A DNA stretch of 64,000 nucleotides, taken from positions 186,001 through 250,000 of the forward strand of contig NZ_JADPKR010000026.1 in the NCBI RefSeq assembly GCF_023074055.1, given 5' to 3'. The notes below the pieces were generated by a model, which saw only the letters and a program-made list of their open reading frames with translations, had not been told where the DNA came from and searched no databases. Positions 15,560 to 25,240 of this stretch are shown here, in pieces; the stretch's first letter is position 1, and each line of letters begins with the position of its first letter. The position numbers and the translations under genes are program-made. Origin of the DNA: Bradyrhizobium sp. 141. Its GTDB lineage: Bacteria > Pseudomonadota > Alphaproteobacteria > Rhizobiales > Xanthobacteraceae.

Positions 15560-16432
15560 ATGGACCACAATCAAGAAGCCCTGACCGCCCGCGCCGCGCC
15601 GATCCTGTTCGTCCTGCTCTGGAGCACCGGATTCATCGGCACCAAATACGTCGTCAACAACGCCGATCCCTTGACCTATCTCGCCATTCGCATGGCGATC
15701 GTGGTCGGCCTGATGGTGATGATCGCGGCGATCGCGCGGCCGAAATGGCCGGATCGTATCGGCATCGCGCACAGCGCAGTCGCCGGCATTCTCGTCCACG
15801 GCTTCTATCTCGGCGGCACGGCGATCGCGATCGCGCATTCGATCCCGGCCGGACTCTCCGCGCTCATTCCAGGCCTTCAGCCGATCCTGACCTCGACCAT
15901 CGCCAACCGCTGGCTCGGCGAGCGGGTGACGCCGCTGCAATGGGCCGGGCTCGTGCTCGGCCTCGGCGGCGTGGTGATGATCCTGCACAACCGTCCCATG
16001 ACCGGCGAAGCCGGGCTTGGCTGGCTCGCCTCGGTGGTTTCGCTGATCAGCATCACGCTCGGCACGCTCTATCAGCGCCGCTACTGCAACCAGATCGACT
16101 GGCGCGCCGGCAATCTCGTGCAATATGCCGCTGTCACCATTTTCTTCGCGATCGGGGCCTTCCTGTTCGAAGACCGCGTGGTGCACTGGACGCAGGAGTT
16201 CGTGCTCGCGCTCGCCTGGCTCGCCGTGGCACTCTCGATCGGATCGATCGGGCTATTGTACTGGCTGATCCGCCACGCCGCGGCGACCTCGGTCGCGAGC
16301 CTGTTCTATCTGGTGCCTGCCGTGACCGCGCTGATGGCTTATTTGCTGTTCGGCGAGAAGCTCGATGGGCTGGCGATTGCCGGCATGGCGATGTGCGCGG
16401 CCGCGGTGTTCGTCGTCAACCGGCGCTTCTAG
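15560..16432 (+). CDS. EamA/DMT-family transporter
   Basis: 290 aa, ten hydrophobic helices, two EamA domains. It has the W-S-T-G-F-I-G-T-K-Y motif in helix 1 and P-x-x-x-A-L-I-P-G-L-Q-P in helix 4. ATG 15560 (MDHNQ...) was preferred over an upstream in-frame start because the helix begins shortly after it and GGGCGGCA precedes it. Likely an exporter of an uncharacterised metabolite. It is not adjacent to a divergently transcribed LysR gene as many such exporters are. Confidence 0.9.
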   Translation: MDHNQEALTARAAPILFVLLWSTGFIGTKYVVNNADPLTYLAIRMAIVVGLMVMIAAIARPKWPDRIGIAHSAVAGILVHGFYLGGTAIAIAHSIPAGLSALIPGLQPILTSTIANRWLGERVTPLQWAGLVLGLGGVVMILHNRPMTGEAGLGWLASVVSLISITLGTLYQRRYCNQIDWRAGNLVQYAAVTIFFAIGAFLFEDRVVHWTQEFVLALAWLAVALSIGSIGLLYWLIRHAAATSVASLFYLVPAVTALMAYLLFGEKLDGLAIAGMAMCAAAVFVVNRRF

Positions 16433-16528
16433 GCAGACAGGGCAGGACGCCGGAATACATCCCTGACGTGCGGGACGCGCTCGTGTTAGGTTGGGCTGAT
16501 TTCAGCTTCCCTTTCACACGGTGATTTC

Positions 16529-17272
16529 ATGAAGAAGGCGCGGCGCGCACTGCTCGGCAGGTCCTTAAGGCCTGTCCGGATTGCCTGCATCAATTACGCG
16601 GAGGAGATGATAAGCGACCGGATGATGGCGAGGCTCACGGCCGCGCTTCAGAAATGCTACGACGATCACTTCCTGCCAATATGGGGCTACCCCGTCGATC
16701 TCGACGTCACCCGCAAGCCGAAGCCGACGGACTGGCAGCTCGTCTATTTCGACGATGCCACCCACGAGAACTTCCTCGGACGGCACGAGTTGACCCATCG
16801 GGGGCAGCCGATCTCGAAGATCTTCGTCAAGGCGCTGGGTGACGAGCCCGTCAGCATGGCGGCGTCGCACGAGCTGTTCGAGATGGTGCTCGATCCCATG
16901 GCCAATCTGTGGGCCGACAAGACCCGCCACACCCAATATGCCTACGAGGTCTGCGACGCCGTGGAGGAGGAGTCTTTTCTCGTCAACGGTTTTCCGATGT
17001 CGAACTTCGTCTATCCGTCCTGGTTCGAGCCGTTCGGGCATCCCCGCGGCACCAAATTCGACCATATGGGATCGTTGAAGGAGCCGTTCTCGATGACCGA
17101 AGGTGGCTACGTCATCAAGAAGGTCAACGGCAGGCGGCTGATCAAGCAGTTCGGCTCGCCGGAAAAGCGGCGGCGCTTCAACGCTGAGGACCGCCGCGGC
17201 CATCGCAGCGAATTCCGCGATCCGAAGGGAGAGCATCACCCCGGCCGGCGTGCAGCCAAGCGGCGAGGGTAG
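16529..17272 (+). CDS. Putative HExxE zincin-like protein
   Basis: 247 aa, no signal peptide. The motif A-S-H-E-L-F-E-M-V-L-D-P places His114, Glu115 and Glu118, followed by Asp122-Pro. About 18 residues later Y-E-V-C-D supplies Glu140 and Asp143. This S-H-E-x-x-E-x-x-x-D-P ... E-[IV]-x-D arrangement is one I associate with a widespread group of uncharacterised proteins (often secreted in actinobacteria) that look like zinc peptidases with HExxE instead of HExxH. The C-terminal 50 residues are very basic (K-R-R-R, R-R-A-A-K-R-R-G) and could bind nucleic acid. Family and activity are inferred from these motifs only. Confidence 0.6.
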   Translation: MKKARRALLGRSLRPVRIACINYAEEMISDRMMARLTAALQKCYDDHFLPIWGYPVDLDVTRKPKPTDWQLVYFDDATHENFLGRHELTHRGQPISKIFVKALGDEPVSMAASHELFEMVLDPMANLWADKTRHTQYAYEVCDAVEEESFLVNGFPMSNFVYPSWFEPFGHPRGTKFDHMGSLKEPFSMTEGGYVIKKVNGRRLIKQFGSPEKRRRFNAEDRRGHRSEFRDPKGEHHPGRRAAKRRG

Positions 17273-17281
17273 GGTGTCGCT

Positions 17282-17309
17282 GTCTCCGGGTGCGTCCGCA
17301 CCCGGAGAC
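17282..17309. terminator. Hairpin between convergent genes
   Basis: GTCTCCGGGTGC (17282-17293) and GCACCCGGAGAC (17298-17309) form a perfect 12-bp stem with a 4-nt loop between the HExxE gene and the histone-like gene. No U-tract follows on either strand. Confidence 0.6.
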
Positions 17310-17326
17310 GTCTCCAAGCGTTAGGC

Positions 17327-17644
17327 TCAGCGCTTGGCCTTTTTGGCCTTCTTCTTCGACTTGGTGACTTTCTTGGCGGCCTTCTTCGGAGACTTCTTGG
17401 TGGCCTTTTTCGCGGCTTTCTTTGAAGACTTCTTCGCCGCTTTCTTCGTGGACTTCTTCGCAGCCTTCTTGGCTTTCTTCTTGGCAGTCTTCTTCGGGGC
17501 TACTTTCTTCGCGACCTTCTTGGCGGCTGTCTTCACCTGCTTGACGGCGGTGACTGCGGCGTCCTTGGTCGCTTCCACCGCATTGGTGATCGTGTCCATC
17601 GCCTGCTCGGTGATCGGCTTCTCGTCGTCCCTATCGTCCCCCAT
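17327..17644 (-). CDS. Histone H1-like Lys/Ala-rich protein
   Basis: 105 aa. After a short acidic N-terminus (MGDDRDDEKP) and an amphipathic helix, the rest is almost only Lys and Ala with Ser/Thr/Pro, in K-K-A-A-K-K-x units typical of eukaryotic H1 tails and bacterial H1-like proteins (AlgP, HctB, BpH1). Such proteins bind DNA non-specifically and can compact the nucleoid. The tail holds tandem pentad-like repeats (about 10 units), so length is likely to vary between strains by slippage. It lies 54 bp from the photolyase stop on the same strand. Confidence 0.85.
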   Translation of the reverse strand: MGDDRDDEKPITEQAMDTITNAVEATKDAAVTAVKQVKTAAKKVAKKVAPKKTAKKKAKKAAKKSTKKAAKKSSKKAAKKATKKSPKKAAKKVTKSKKKAKKAKR

Positions 17645-17698
17645 TGTTTGAATAGAGCGATGACGATAGCGGGTTTCGAAATTGTGTCAAAGCAGCGC

Positions 17699-19141
17699 TC
17701 AACCTTTGCGGATCTTGGCGTAAGCGGCGAGCGCGCGCTCGCGCCCCCTGGCATGATCGACGATCGGCTGCGGATAGGTCTTGCCGGGCGTAATGCCCGC
17801 GCTCGCAAGCTCGATCGGCGTCGCCCGCCACGGCTGGTGGATCAGCTTCAACGGCAGGTCTTTCAGCTCCGGCACCCAACGCCGAACGTAGGTTCCATCG
17901 GGATCGAACTTCTCGCCCTGGAGCTGCGGGTTGAACACGCGGAAATAGGGCGCGGCGTCGGCGCCGCAGCCGGCGACCCACTGCCAGTTGGCGGGATTGC
18001 TGCCCGCGTCCGCATCGACCAGCGTATCCCAGAACCAGGCTTCGCCCTCGCGCCAGTCGATCAGCAGGTGCTTGACCAGGAACGAGGCCACCACCATCCG
18101 CACCCGGTTGTGCATCACCCCGGTGTGCCAGAGTTCGCGCAGACCGGCATCGACGATGGGATAGCCGGTGCGCCCGCGCTGCCAGGCGGTGAGCGCCTTC
18201 TTGTCCGGTTTCCAGGGGAAGCCATCGAAGTTCGCTTGGAGGTTTTCGGTGGCGAGGCCGGGATGATCGTGGAGCAGGTGGCGGCAGAATTCGCGCCAGC
18301 CGAGCTCGCTCAGGAACTTTTCGATGCCCGGTCCGAGTGCCGGATCTTCATCCGCGGCGAACCGCGCCGCGTGCCAGACCTGGCGCGGGCTGAGCTCGCC
18401 GAACCTTAAGTGCGGCGACAGGCCTGAGGTGCCTTCGCGATCCGGGCGGTCGCGATCGCTGACATAGTGGCGCGCGGTGTGCTTGAGGAAGTCGCGCAGG
18501 CGCGTGCGGGCCGAGACCTCGCCCGGTATCCAGCTCTCGCACAGGCCGCCCGCCCAGTCTGGTTTGGTCGGCTCAAGCTTCCAGCTCTCCAGCCTGTCGC
18601 TCGCAATTGTCGCGGCCGGGCGAAGCTCTTTCGGAGCAGACAACGGTTTTGGCGGATCGCCGAGCGACAGCACGCGCCGCCAGAACGGCGTGAACACGCG
18701 CAGGCCGCGGCCTTCCTTGGTGCGGATCGCCGAGGGCGGGACAAGGAGGTCGCCAGGGAAGCTCTGCGAATCGACGCCGAGCCTTGCCAGCGCCGCTTCC
18801 AGCTGCGTCTCAACGGCCTGATGCGGCGCCTGCGCGATCCCGTTCCAGTAAACGGCCCGGGCGCCGCTCTCTCGCGCCACATCGGGGATCACCCTGGCCG
18901 CAGGTCCCCTGCGCAGGACCAGCGATCCGCCGCGCGCGGCGATCTCGGCTCCGAGCGCCCGCAGCGACTGCGCCAGCCACCAGCGCGTTGCGGCGCCGGG
19001 TGGACGGCCGGCGCTGTCGTCGAGGACGAAGAGGCAGAGTACCGATGCGCCGGTTGTCGCGGCGGCGTGGAGCGCGGGATGGTCGGACAGACGAAGATCA
19101 TCGCGGAACCAGACGATGATGGGCGCGCTTGGCGTGGTCAG
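17699..19141 (-). CDS. phrB: Deoxyribodipyrimidine photolyase, CTG start
   Basis: 480 aa when read from CTG 19141. The frame is open and coding from there. It gives [18 protein letters not shown] near the N-terminus, the diagnostic start of CPD photolyases and cryptochromes. It continues without a break into the antenna domain (R-W-W-L...L) and the FAD domain ([17 protein letters not shown]-x-R-M, W-x-W-V-A-G-C-G). No ATG, GTG or TTG exists in frame between the upstream stop TAA and codon 84. GAGG lies six bases before the CTG. The first GTG (18892) would delete 83 residues including the antenna Rossmann start. Light-dependent repair of pyrimidine dimers. Confidence 0.9.
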   Translation of the reverse strand: MTTPSAPIIVWFRDDLRLSDHPALHAAATTGASVLCLFVLDDSAGRPPGAATRWWLAQSLRALGAEIAARGGSLVLRRGPAARVIPDVARESGARAVYWNGIAQAPHQAVETQLEAALARLGVDSQSFPGDLLVPPSAIRTKEGRGLRVFTPFWRRVLSLGDPPKPLSAPKELRPAATIASDRLESWKLEPTKPDWAGGLCESWIPGEVSARTRLRDFLKHTARHYVSDRDRPDREGTSGLSPHLRFGELSPRQVWHAARFAADEDPALGPGIEKFLSELGWREFCRHLLHDHPGLATENLQANFDGFPWKPDKKALTAWQRGRTGYPIVDAGLRELWHTGVMHNRVRMVVASFLVKHLLIDWREGEAWFWDTLVDADAGSNPANWQWVAGCGADAAPYFRVFNPQLQGEKFDPDGTYVRRWVPELKDLPLKLIHQPWRATPIELASAGITPGKTYPQPIVDHARGRERALAAYAKIRKG

Positions 19142-19256
19142 GGAGGGCCTCGTTTACCAATTGGAAACCATGCCGGGTGCGGCGGTGGGAACCGCCGTTA
19201 ATGCGGCCGTAAGCCGATTGCACGAATATGCAGGAATTACGGGGGTCATTCCATTC

Positions 19257-20987
19257 ATGTCTAATCTTCTAACGGCGAAGTTCCTGCCGCAGTTCAAGCT
19301 CGGCACCAAGGCGGTCCTGTGTGCCGTGCTGCTGATCGCCGTGAACACGGCACTCGTGGTCGGCGCCGGCTATTGGTCGCTGACGTCCGCCTTCAATGAT
19401 CGCGCATTGCGCGACATCGAGGTCAATCTGCGCACGCTGGCGCTGGCCTTTACCGAGACCGTTCCGGCCGCCAAGGTCACGATGCGGGATGGCGCGGTGG
19501 TGCGCGCCGAGATCCCCAAGATGCCCGACTTCAATGATCACGCCATCGTCGATCGTGCCGTGTCCTATGTCGGCGGCAATGCGACCCTGTTCGTGTTCGA
19601 CGATGCGAGCGGGCAGTTCGTGCGACGCTCGACCAATGTGAAGAAGGAAAACGGCGACCGCGCCGTCGGCACCCAGCTTGCGGCCGACCATCCGGGGCAG
19701 GCGCCGCTGCGCCGGGGTGAGGCCTATAGGGGGCCGGCCACGCTGTTCGGCAAGTCGTTCATGACCGCCTATTTCCCGGTCGCGGACGCCACCGGCAAGG
19801 TCGTCGGCATTCTCTATGTCGGCATTCCCATGATCCAGTACGAGAGCATGCTGGCCCACGCCATCGAGAGCATGGCAGCGGCCGCCGGGCTCGCCGCGCT
19901 TCTGGTGCTGGTCCTGACCCTGCTGGTCGTCCGCCGCGTCACCCGGCCGCTGACCTCGGTCACGCGCTCGCTCACCGCGCTTGCCAACGGCCAGAGCGAC
20001 GTCGCGATCGAATGCGAGGATCGCGCCGACGAGATCGGCGAGATCGCCCGCACGGTCGCGGTGTTCAAGAGCAATTCGCTGGAGCGGGCGCGGATGCGCA
20101 GCGAGCAGGCGGCGGCCTCGGCCGCAGCGGTCGAGCAGCGCAAATCCGACCTGCGCAACTTCGTCGAGGAGTTCCGCGGCAGCGTCGGCGGCGTCCTCGA
20201 CAAGGTGCTGACGTCGTCGGGCGAGTTCGAGCGCGTGGCGCGGCAACTCACCGACGTCGCGCGCTCCACTGCCGATCTGTCGGCTCAGTCCGCCGGCGCT
20301 TCCGAAAATGCCTCCGCGCATGTGCGTTCGGCAGCGTCAGCCTCCGACGAGCTGTCTCAATCGATTTCCGAGATCACCCGGCGCGTGCAGGAATCGAACG
20401 AGATTTCCGCCGAGGCAGTGCAGCAGGCCGAGGCGACCGACCAGCGCATCGCGCAGCTTTCCGAGGCGGGCGCGCGCATTGGCGACGTCGTCAAGCTGAT
20501 CACCTCGATCGCCGAGCAGACCAACCTGTTGGCGCTGAACGCCACCATCGAGGCCGCGCGCGCGGGCGATGCCGGCCGCGGCTTCGCGGTGGTGGCCCAG
20601 GAGGTCAAGACGCTCGCCGGCCAGACTGCCAAGGCGACCGACGAGATCTCGAGCCAGATCGAGAGCATGCAGCTCGCGACCGAGGAATCGGTTGCCGCCA
20701 TCAAGGCGATCAGCCAGACCATCGAGCGCATCAGCGGCATCGCGGGCTCGATCTCGGCTGCGGTCGAGCAGCAGAAGAGCGCGACCCACAACATCGTGGC
20801 CAGCGTTCGTGCCGCGGTGTCGGGCACCGCCGATGTCGCCGTCAACGTCCGTCACGCCGCCGAGGGCGCGAGCGAGACCGGCGAGACCTCGAGCCGGATG
20901 TTTGTCTCCGCACAGGCTCTGTCGGGCGAGAGCCTGCAGCTGAAGGCTGAGGTCGACAGGTTCCTCGACCGCGTGCACGCGGCGTAA
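19257..20987 (+). CDS. Methyl-accepting chemotaxis protein with Cache-type sensor
   Basis: 576 aa. TM1 (about 20-40), periplasmic single-Cache domain with the [18 protein letters not shown] motif, TM2 (about 205-228), HAMP, then a long coiled-coil signalling domain. The hairpin tip is [18 protein letters not shown], followed by [13 protein letters not shown] 19257 was preferred; an in-frame start at 19116 would overlap the photolyase N-terminus and adds no recognisable sequence. No C-terminal CheR-binding pentapeptide. Detects an unknown periplasmic ligand and signals to CheA elsewhere. Confidence 0.92.
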   Translation: MSNLLTAKFLPQFKLGTKAVLCAVLLIAVNTALVVGAGYWSLTSAFNDRALRDIEVNLRTLALAFTETVPAAKVTMRDGAVVRAEIPKMPDFNDHAIVDRAVSYVGGNATLFVFDDASGQFVRRSTNVKKENGDRAVGTQLAADHPGQAPLRRGEAYRGPATLFGKSFMTAYFPVADATGKVVGILYVGIPMIQYESMLAHAIESMAAAAGLAALLVLVLTLLVVRRVTRPLTSVTRSLTALANGQSDVAIECEDRADEIGEIARTVAVFKSNSLERARMRSEQAAASAAAVEQRKSDLRNFVEEFRGSVGGVLDKVLTSSGEFERVARQLTDVARSTADLSAQSAGASENASAHVRSAASASDELSQSISEITRRVQESNEISAEAVQQAEATDQRIAQLSEAGARIGDVVKLITSIAEQTNLLALNATIEAARAGDAGRGFAVVAQEVKTLAGQTAKATDEISSQIESMQLATEESVAAIKAISQTIERISGIAGSISAAVEQQKSATHNIVASVRAAVSGTADVAVNVRHAAEGASETGETSSRMFVSAQALSGESLQLKAEVDRFLDRVHAA

Positions 20988-20995
20988 GTTGTCAC

Positions 20996-21097
20996 CGTCA
21001 TTCCGGGGCGGTGCGAAGCACCGAGCTACGGTGCGCAATTGCGCACCTGAGAATCTCGTCATTCCGGGTTCGGTCCTGCGGACCGCCCCGGAATGAC
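20996..21097. repeat. Interspersed palindrome, GTCATTCCGGGGCG type (copy 2)
   Basis: About 100 bp between the chemoreceptor and the convergent peroxiredoxin gene. CGTCATTCCGGGGCGGT is mirrored by CCGCCCCGGAATGAC, and the inner 18-bp palindrome GGTGCGCAATTGCGCACC (21030-21047) is identical to that at 2657-2674. Here it separates convergent genes, so it may also act as a transcript end. Confidence 0.88.
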
Positions 21098-21106
21098 CGT
21101 TCGTTG

Positions 21107-21766
<660 letters not shown>

Positions 21767-21784
21767 GGTTCTACCTCATCGCAT

Positions 21785-21804
21785 TGAATTTACTGGAAAA
21801 TTCA
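21785..21804. promoter_or_regulatory. Inverted repeat upstream of the peroxiredoxin gene
   Basis: TGAATTT (21785-21791) and AAATTCA (21798-21804) are perfect 7-bp inverted arms around a 6-bp spacer, just before the peroxiredoxin start. The position suits an operator for an oxidative-stress or other regulator. The rest of the 390-bp intergenic region to 22157 is comparatively AT-rich and holds no gene that I can see. Confidence 0.4.
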
Positions 21805-22157
21805 GTTCTGCCGTCATCCTCAGTATAGAGGCCTTACAAGACCAAGTGAACGCCCACTGAACCGGCTCAAGTAAAATGTGAATTCCTTCCTTCAAGGCCT
21901 GATTTTCTAGCAACTTATTGTTACAGCGGCACCTGCGGCGAAACAGCTCCACCCGGGGTCACACGGTCTCGCTCGCCCCGATTAAGCCTTTTATGACTTT
22001 CATCACGCTCGCCCGGCGCTGCCAGAACCAAAACGGTCCTGACAGCGACCAATTGGCAACCATCTCGAAAAGTCGCGATCGCCGTATCGAATCGTTAACC
22101 ACCCCTTTACGCCGGCATGAAAATGCTGGTCGATCAGAAGAAGTCTGGAAGTGAACT

Positions 22158-22730
22158 ATGTCTGCCGCTGCGCCTAAATCTGTTGAGTCGCCGTCCCTGG
22201 AACCGTCCTGCCGCGATACCGCGGCCCATGCGCTGAGCATCGTGCGCGATGGCGTGATCACGGGCGAAGGCCCGACCACCAAGGGAAGGGTGCATTTCTC
22301 CCGCTCGCTCGATGCCGATGACACCGCCTGGTGCACGCGCATCCTGACCGCCACCGCCGTCAACGACCAGCCGGTCAGCCGCACTGAGGCTGAAGTGCTG
22401 TTCGAAATCAACGAGGCCGCGACCGAGCGCACCGATGGCGGCCGCTTCGACGACCTGCTCGCCAAGGCCGTTGCACATTATGCCGCAAGCGCCTCGGGCC
22501 TGAAGGTGCCGCCGCGCAGCGTCGCGCTGTCGGCCGACACCGACATCGAGAGCTGGGCGCCGTCCTATGCCTCCAAGGTCAACAGCGAGATGCTGGAGTG
22601 GATCGCCGGCCAGATGCGCGGCAAGCGCCACAACAACCGTCGCCTGATGGCGATGGTGGCGACCTTCCTGGGCGCCACCGCGCTGCCTCTGGCGGGCCAG
22701 CTGCCGAACGTGTTCGACATTGGGATGTAA
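22158..22730 (+). CDS. Conserved hypothetical protein
   Basis: 190 aa, no signal peptide. GGAAG before the ATG supports the start. The centre (E-A-E-V-L-F-E-I-N-E-A-A-T-E-R, F-D-D-L-L-A-K-A-V-A-H-Y) looks like a helical domain similar to those in TerB-like or DUF-type rhizobial proteins. The last 40 residues contain a basic patch (G-K-R-H-N-N-R-R) and a hydrophobic stretch that may be a membrane helix. I do not recognise the family. An intrinsic terminator follows. Confidence 0.7.
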   Translation: MSAAAPKSVESPSLEPSCRDTAAHALSIVRDGVITGEGPTTKGRVHFSRSLDADDTAWCTRILTATAVNDQPVSRTEAEVLFEINEAATERTDGGRFDDLLAKAVAHYAASASGLKVPPRSVALSADTDIESWAPSYASKVNSEMLEWIAGQMRGKRHNNRRLMAMVATFLGATALPLAGQLPNVFDIGM

Positions 22731-22790
22731 AAATCTGGGCATGTAACAACCGAGATCTTCTCGCGCCCGGTGCGGGGCGCGAGCGAAAGC

Positions 22791-22819
22791 GGCGGGGTTA
22801 TTTCCCCGCCGTTTTTTGT
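22791..22819 (+). terminator. Rho-independent terminator
   Basis: GGCGGGG (22791-22797), loop TTATTT, CCCCGCC (22804-22810), then GTTTTTTG: a textbook intrinsic terminator for the gene ending at 22730. It overlaps the stop codon and last codons of the convergent phosphodiesterase gene (stop at 22798-22800). Confidence 0.9.
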
Positions 22820-24666
22820 TTGCCGGCGTCCGGCTCGAGCCCGAGCGTGCGGCCAGGGAAGCCGGCGGCGTCGAAATAGCGCTGGCTGCCGACGCGCTGG
22901 AAGTTCAGCACGGTGGTCAGGCCGCCCTCGGCAGGCTTGGACTTCTGCGTGCCGGTATAAGCCTTCGGCACGACGCCGTTGGGCAGCGCCTCCGACATCA
23001 CCCGGCCGACCAGGCCGCCGTTCTGGGCGGCGCGCAGGCCCATGAGCTGGACGGCCGTCATGCCGACGTCGGCATTGCTGACCGGCAGCTCGTCGACGAA
23101 GCCGGCTTTGAAGTCCGGCCCGATCGCCGCCATGAAGTTCATGGTGTCGCCGCGGCTGAAGCTGCCATGCATGCCCTGGCCCTGGCGCAGCACGGTGTCG
23201 GCGACCTGCACCGAGCAGTTGGTCGGCGCCTCGCCGCAATCGCTGGCATAGGAGCGGAAGTTGACGACGATCGACGGCGTCGGCGTTGCCGACTTGCCGC
23301 GCAGATTGATGCTCGACAGCGGCAGCGTGCCGGGGAAGCGGCCGAGCGAGTCGTCGACGAACAGGCCGGAGACGTAGTCCTGCTCGAGCAGCGCCTTGAC
23401 GGTTTTCGCCGCCAGCTTCTTGTCCCTGTTCGGCAGATAGACCAGGTCGGAGCCGCCATTGGTGGCGACGACGAGATCCGGCTTGGTGGGATCCTTGCCG
23501 AGCACGCCGTTACCGGCCTTGGGATGCTTGTTGCCTTCGACCTTCGCGTTCTTGTCGTTGGGGTCGAACAGCGGCAGGTCGAGCGCCTTGGCGAGGTCGA
23601 GCGCCAAAAAGCCCATCGGCAGGAAATCCTTCGGCGTGTCGTCGTAGCTGACCTTGGCCGAGGGGCTGGTCTTGCTCTCCTTGGAGATGGTGGAGAAGCC
23701 GTGGTCGGCCGACACGATGATGTTGGTCGAGGCGGCGAGCCCGAGCTCGTCGAGCGCCTTGCGGAGCTGGGCGAGGTTGGTGTCGGCGTTCTTGATGCCG
23801 GCCATCGAGGTCGGGCCGTTGATGCCGGGCTTGATCTGGTTGAGGCTGTCGCCGGTGTTGTGCTGGCTGCCGTCGGGGTCGCGTGACCAGAACACCAGCA
23901 CGAACGGCTTGTTGCGCGCCTTGAACATCGGCAACACGACCTTGGTGGCGACGTCGGCGAAATAGGCCTGCTGCGCGACGTTGGCAGACGTCGTGCCGGG
24001 CGTCTTGGCATCGCCCGCCTTGGAATTGTCGCCGCGCGGCGGCGTGGCGGTGGGCAGGCCGGCCTTGGTCAGCGCGTCCTTCACCTCGTCCGATAGCCCG
24101 ACGCCGTTCTTGCCGCCGGTGGAGTCGTCGAACACGACAGAATGCAGGCCGGCCTTTTCGGGCTTGTCGGTGTGGTCGAACTGGTAGGTCGGGCCGACCT
24201 TGCCGATCGCCGCGGTGCTGAGGCCCTTGTCGCGGGCCAGCTTCAAAATGGTCTCCTCGTTGAGATAGTCGCCCTTGAAATGCTCGTCGATGTCGCCGAG
24301 CACGGCGTCGTTCTCGATGAAGGGGACCACGGTGTCGCCGGCGGGCACGGAGGTGTAATTGGTCCAGATCGTGTTGGAGAACACGCCGGTATCGCCGAGA
24401 TAATGGCCGGTCGACATCGCCGAGCCGTTGGCCATGGTGAAGGTCGGGAAGAGCGAGTGCGAATTCTTGAAATTGACGCCCTTGTCGCGAACCTCAGCCA
24501 TGGCGGGCGCCGTTTCGGGGTTGACCTTCAGCGCGCGCAGGCCGTCCGGAATGAACAGGATCAAATTGCGGGGCGTGTTGTTCTGGGCGGAGGCAAGTCC
24601 GTTGACAAGTCCGGTGGACAGCACTGTCAGTCCGGCGGACAGCAACACCAGTGAACGGCGCATCAA
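22798..24666 (-). CDS. Periplasmic alkaline-phosphatase-superfamily nucleotide pyrophosphatase/phosphodiesterase
   Basis: 622 aa with a signal peptide (about 28 residues, ending A-S-A-Q). The mature part opens with L-I-L-F-I-P-D-G-L (first metal-binding Asp). H-S-L-F-P-T-F-T-M-A-N-G-S-A follows, where Thr is the likely nucleophile of the NPP-type active site. S-A-D-H-G-F-S supplies Asp-His metal ligands, with a further His in the last third (G-M-H-G-S-F). Likely cleaves phosphodiester or phosphomonoester bonds in the periplasm. It is longer than a typical NPP (about 400 aa), and the long middle section is not assigned. It stands alone, followed by the 1.1-kb repeat-rich gap. Confidence 0.88.
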   Translation of the reverse strand: MMRRSLVLLSAGLTVLSTGLVNGLASAQNNTPRNLILFIPDGLRALKVNPETAPAMAEVRDKGVNFKNSHSLFPTFTMANGSAMSTGHYLGDTGVFSNTIWTNYTSVPAGDTVVPFIENDAVLGDIDEHFKGDYLNEETILKLARDKGLSTAAIGKVGPTYQFDHTDKPEKAGLHSVVFDDSTGGKNGVGLSDEVKDALTKAGLPTATPPRGDNSKAGDAKTPGTTSANVAQQAYFADVATKVVLPMFKARNKPFVLVFWSRDPDGSQHNTGDSLNQIKPGINGPTSMAGIKNADTNLAQLRKALDELGLAASTNIIVSADHGFSTISKESKTSPSAKVSYDDTPKDFLPMGFLALDLAKALDLPLFDPNDKNAKVEGNKHPKAGNGVLGKDPTKPDLVVATNGGSDLVYLPNRDKKLAAKTVKALLEQDYVSGLFVDDSLGRFPGTLPLSSINLRGKSATPTPSIVVNFRSYASDCGEAPTNCSVQVADTVLRQGQGMHGSFSRGDTMNFMAAIGPDFKAGFVDELPVSNADVGMTAVQLMGLRAAQNGGLVGRVMSEALPNGVVPKAYTGTQKSKPAEGGLTTVLNFQRVGSQRYFDAAGFPGRTLGLEPDAGKQKTAGK

Positions 24667-24786
24667 AATCTCCCTGCGGTGAGGCGGCCTGGCCGCCGAC
24701 CGCGGCCTCCGGTTCGTTTAGTTTCGCTGGATGTCAGTTTTGTTACAAGAGCGGAGAGCCATGCAAAGAAGGGCAGGGGAGGTGAT

Positions 24787-24922
24787 CTCGTGTCCCGGAC
24801 GCGCTGCAGCGCTCTTGCGCTGCTGCGCAGAGCCGGGACCCAGGAGGCCACGGCACTCGCTGCCAAATGGGCCCCGGCTCTGCAGCGCATCACTTCGTGC
24901 TGCGCCGCGTCCGGGGCACGAG
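24787..24922. repeat. Interspersed palindrome, CTCGTGTCCCGGACGCG type
   Basis: Left arm CTCGTGTCCCGGACGCG (24787-24803) and right arm CGCGTCCGGGGCACGAG (24906-24922) are inverted copies with one mismatch. Internal pairs (GCAGAGCCGGG / CCCGGCTCTGC) give a second stem. Short ORFs in this stretch are translations of the repeat, not genes. Confidence 0.82.
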
Positions 24923-24955
24923 AGTGCGGTGTTTGGCGCGCAACTGTCTCAACAT

Positions 24956-25015
24956 CGTCATTGCGAGCGCAGCGACTGGTCCGCCGAAGCCTCCGCGAAG
25001 GCGGAAGCAATCCAG
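24956..25015. repeat. Interspersed element, CGTCATTGCGAG...GCAATCCAG type (half copy)
   Basis: CGTCATTGCGAGCGCAGCGA leads to GGAAGCAATCCAG. This is the left half of the element found complete at 62221-62309; the right half is missing here. Directly abutted by the next repeat. Confidence 0.72.
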
Positions 25016-25038
25016 ACTGCCGCTGCGGTGGCAGTGCC

Positions 25039-25131
25039 GTAGGGTGGGCAAAGGCGCACAGCGCCGTGCCCACCAATTCAATCGCGACAGGCAAAGATGG
25101 TGGGCACGCTCTTCCGCTTTGCCCACCCTAC
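25039..25131. repeat. Interspersed palindrome, GTAGGGTGGGCAAAG type (copy 1)
   Basis: Terminal inverted repeats GTAGGGTGGGCAAAG (25039-25053) and CTTTGCCCACCCTAC (25117-25131) are perfect over 15 bp. Inner arms GTGCCCACCA and TGGTGGGCAC are also present. An element with the same 15-bp ends lies at 63574-63664. Confidence 0.9.
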
Positions 25132-25240
25132 CGATGTCCGAGCTTGTGATACGCAGCTGAAATCACAGACACACCCTCGCATCCTCGCGGCTTGTTTCGC
25201 CCGAGCTTTGCTTCATCGCTTCGCCCTCAATTGAAAGAGG

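Noticed and set aside
17699..19141. Frameshifted or truncated photolyase pseudogene
   Set aside because: Translation of the minus strand from 19141 to 18892 is in the same frame and free of stops; only a canonical start codon is missing, so no frameshift is needed.
19116..19256. Longer chemoreceptor N-terminus from 19116
   Set aside because: It would overlap the photolyase start and adds 47 residues without features; the membrane helix begins soon after the ATG at 19257.
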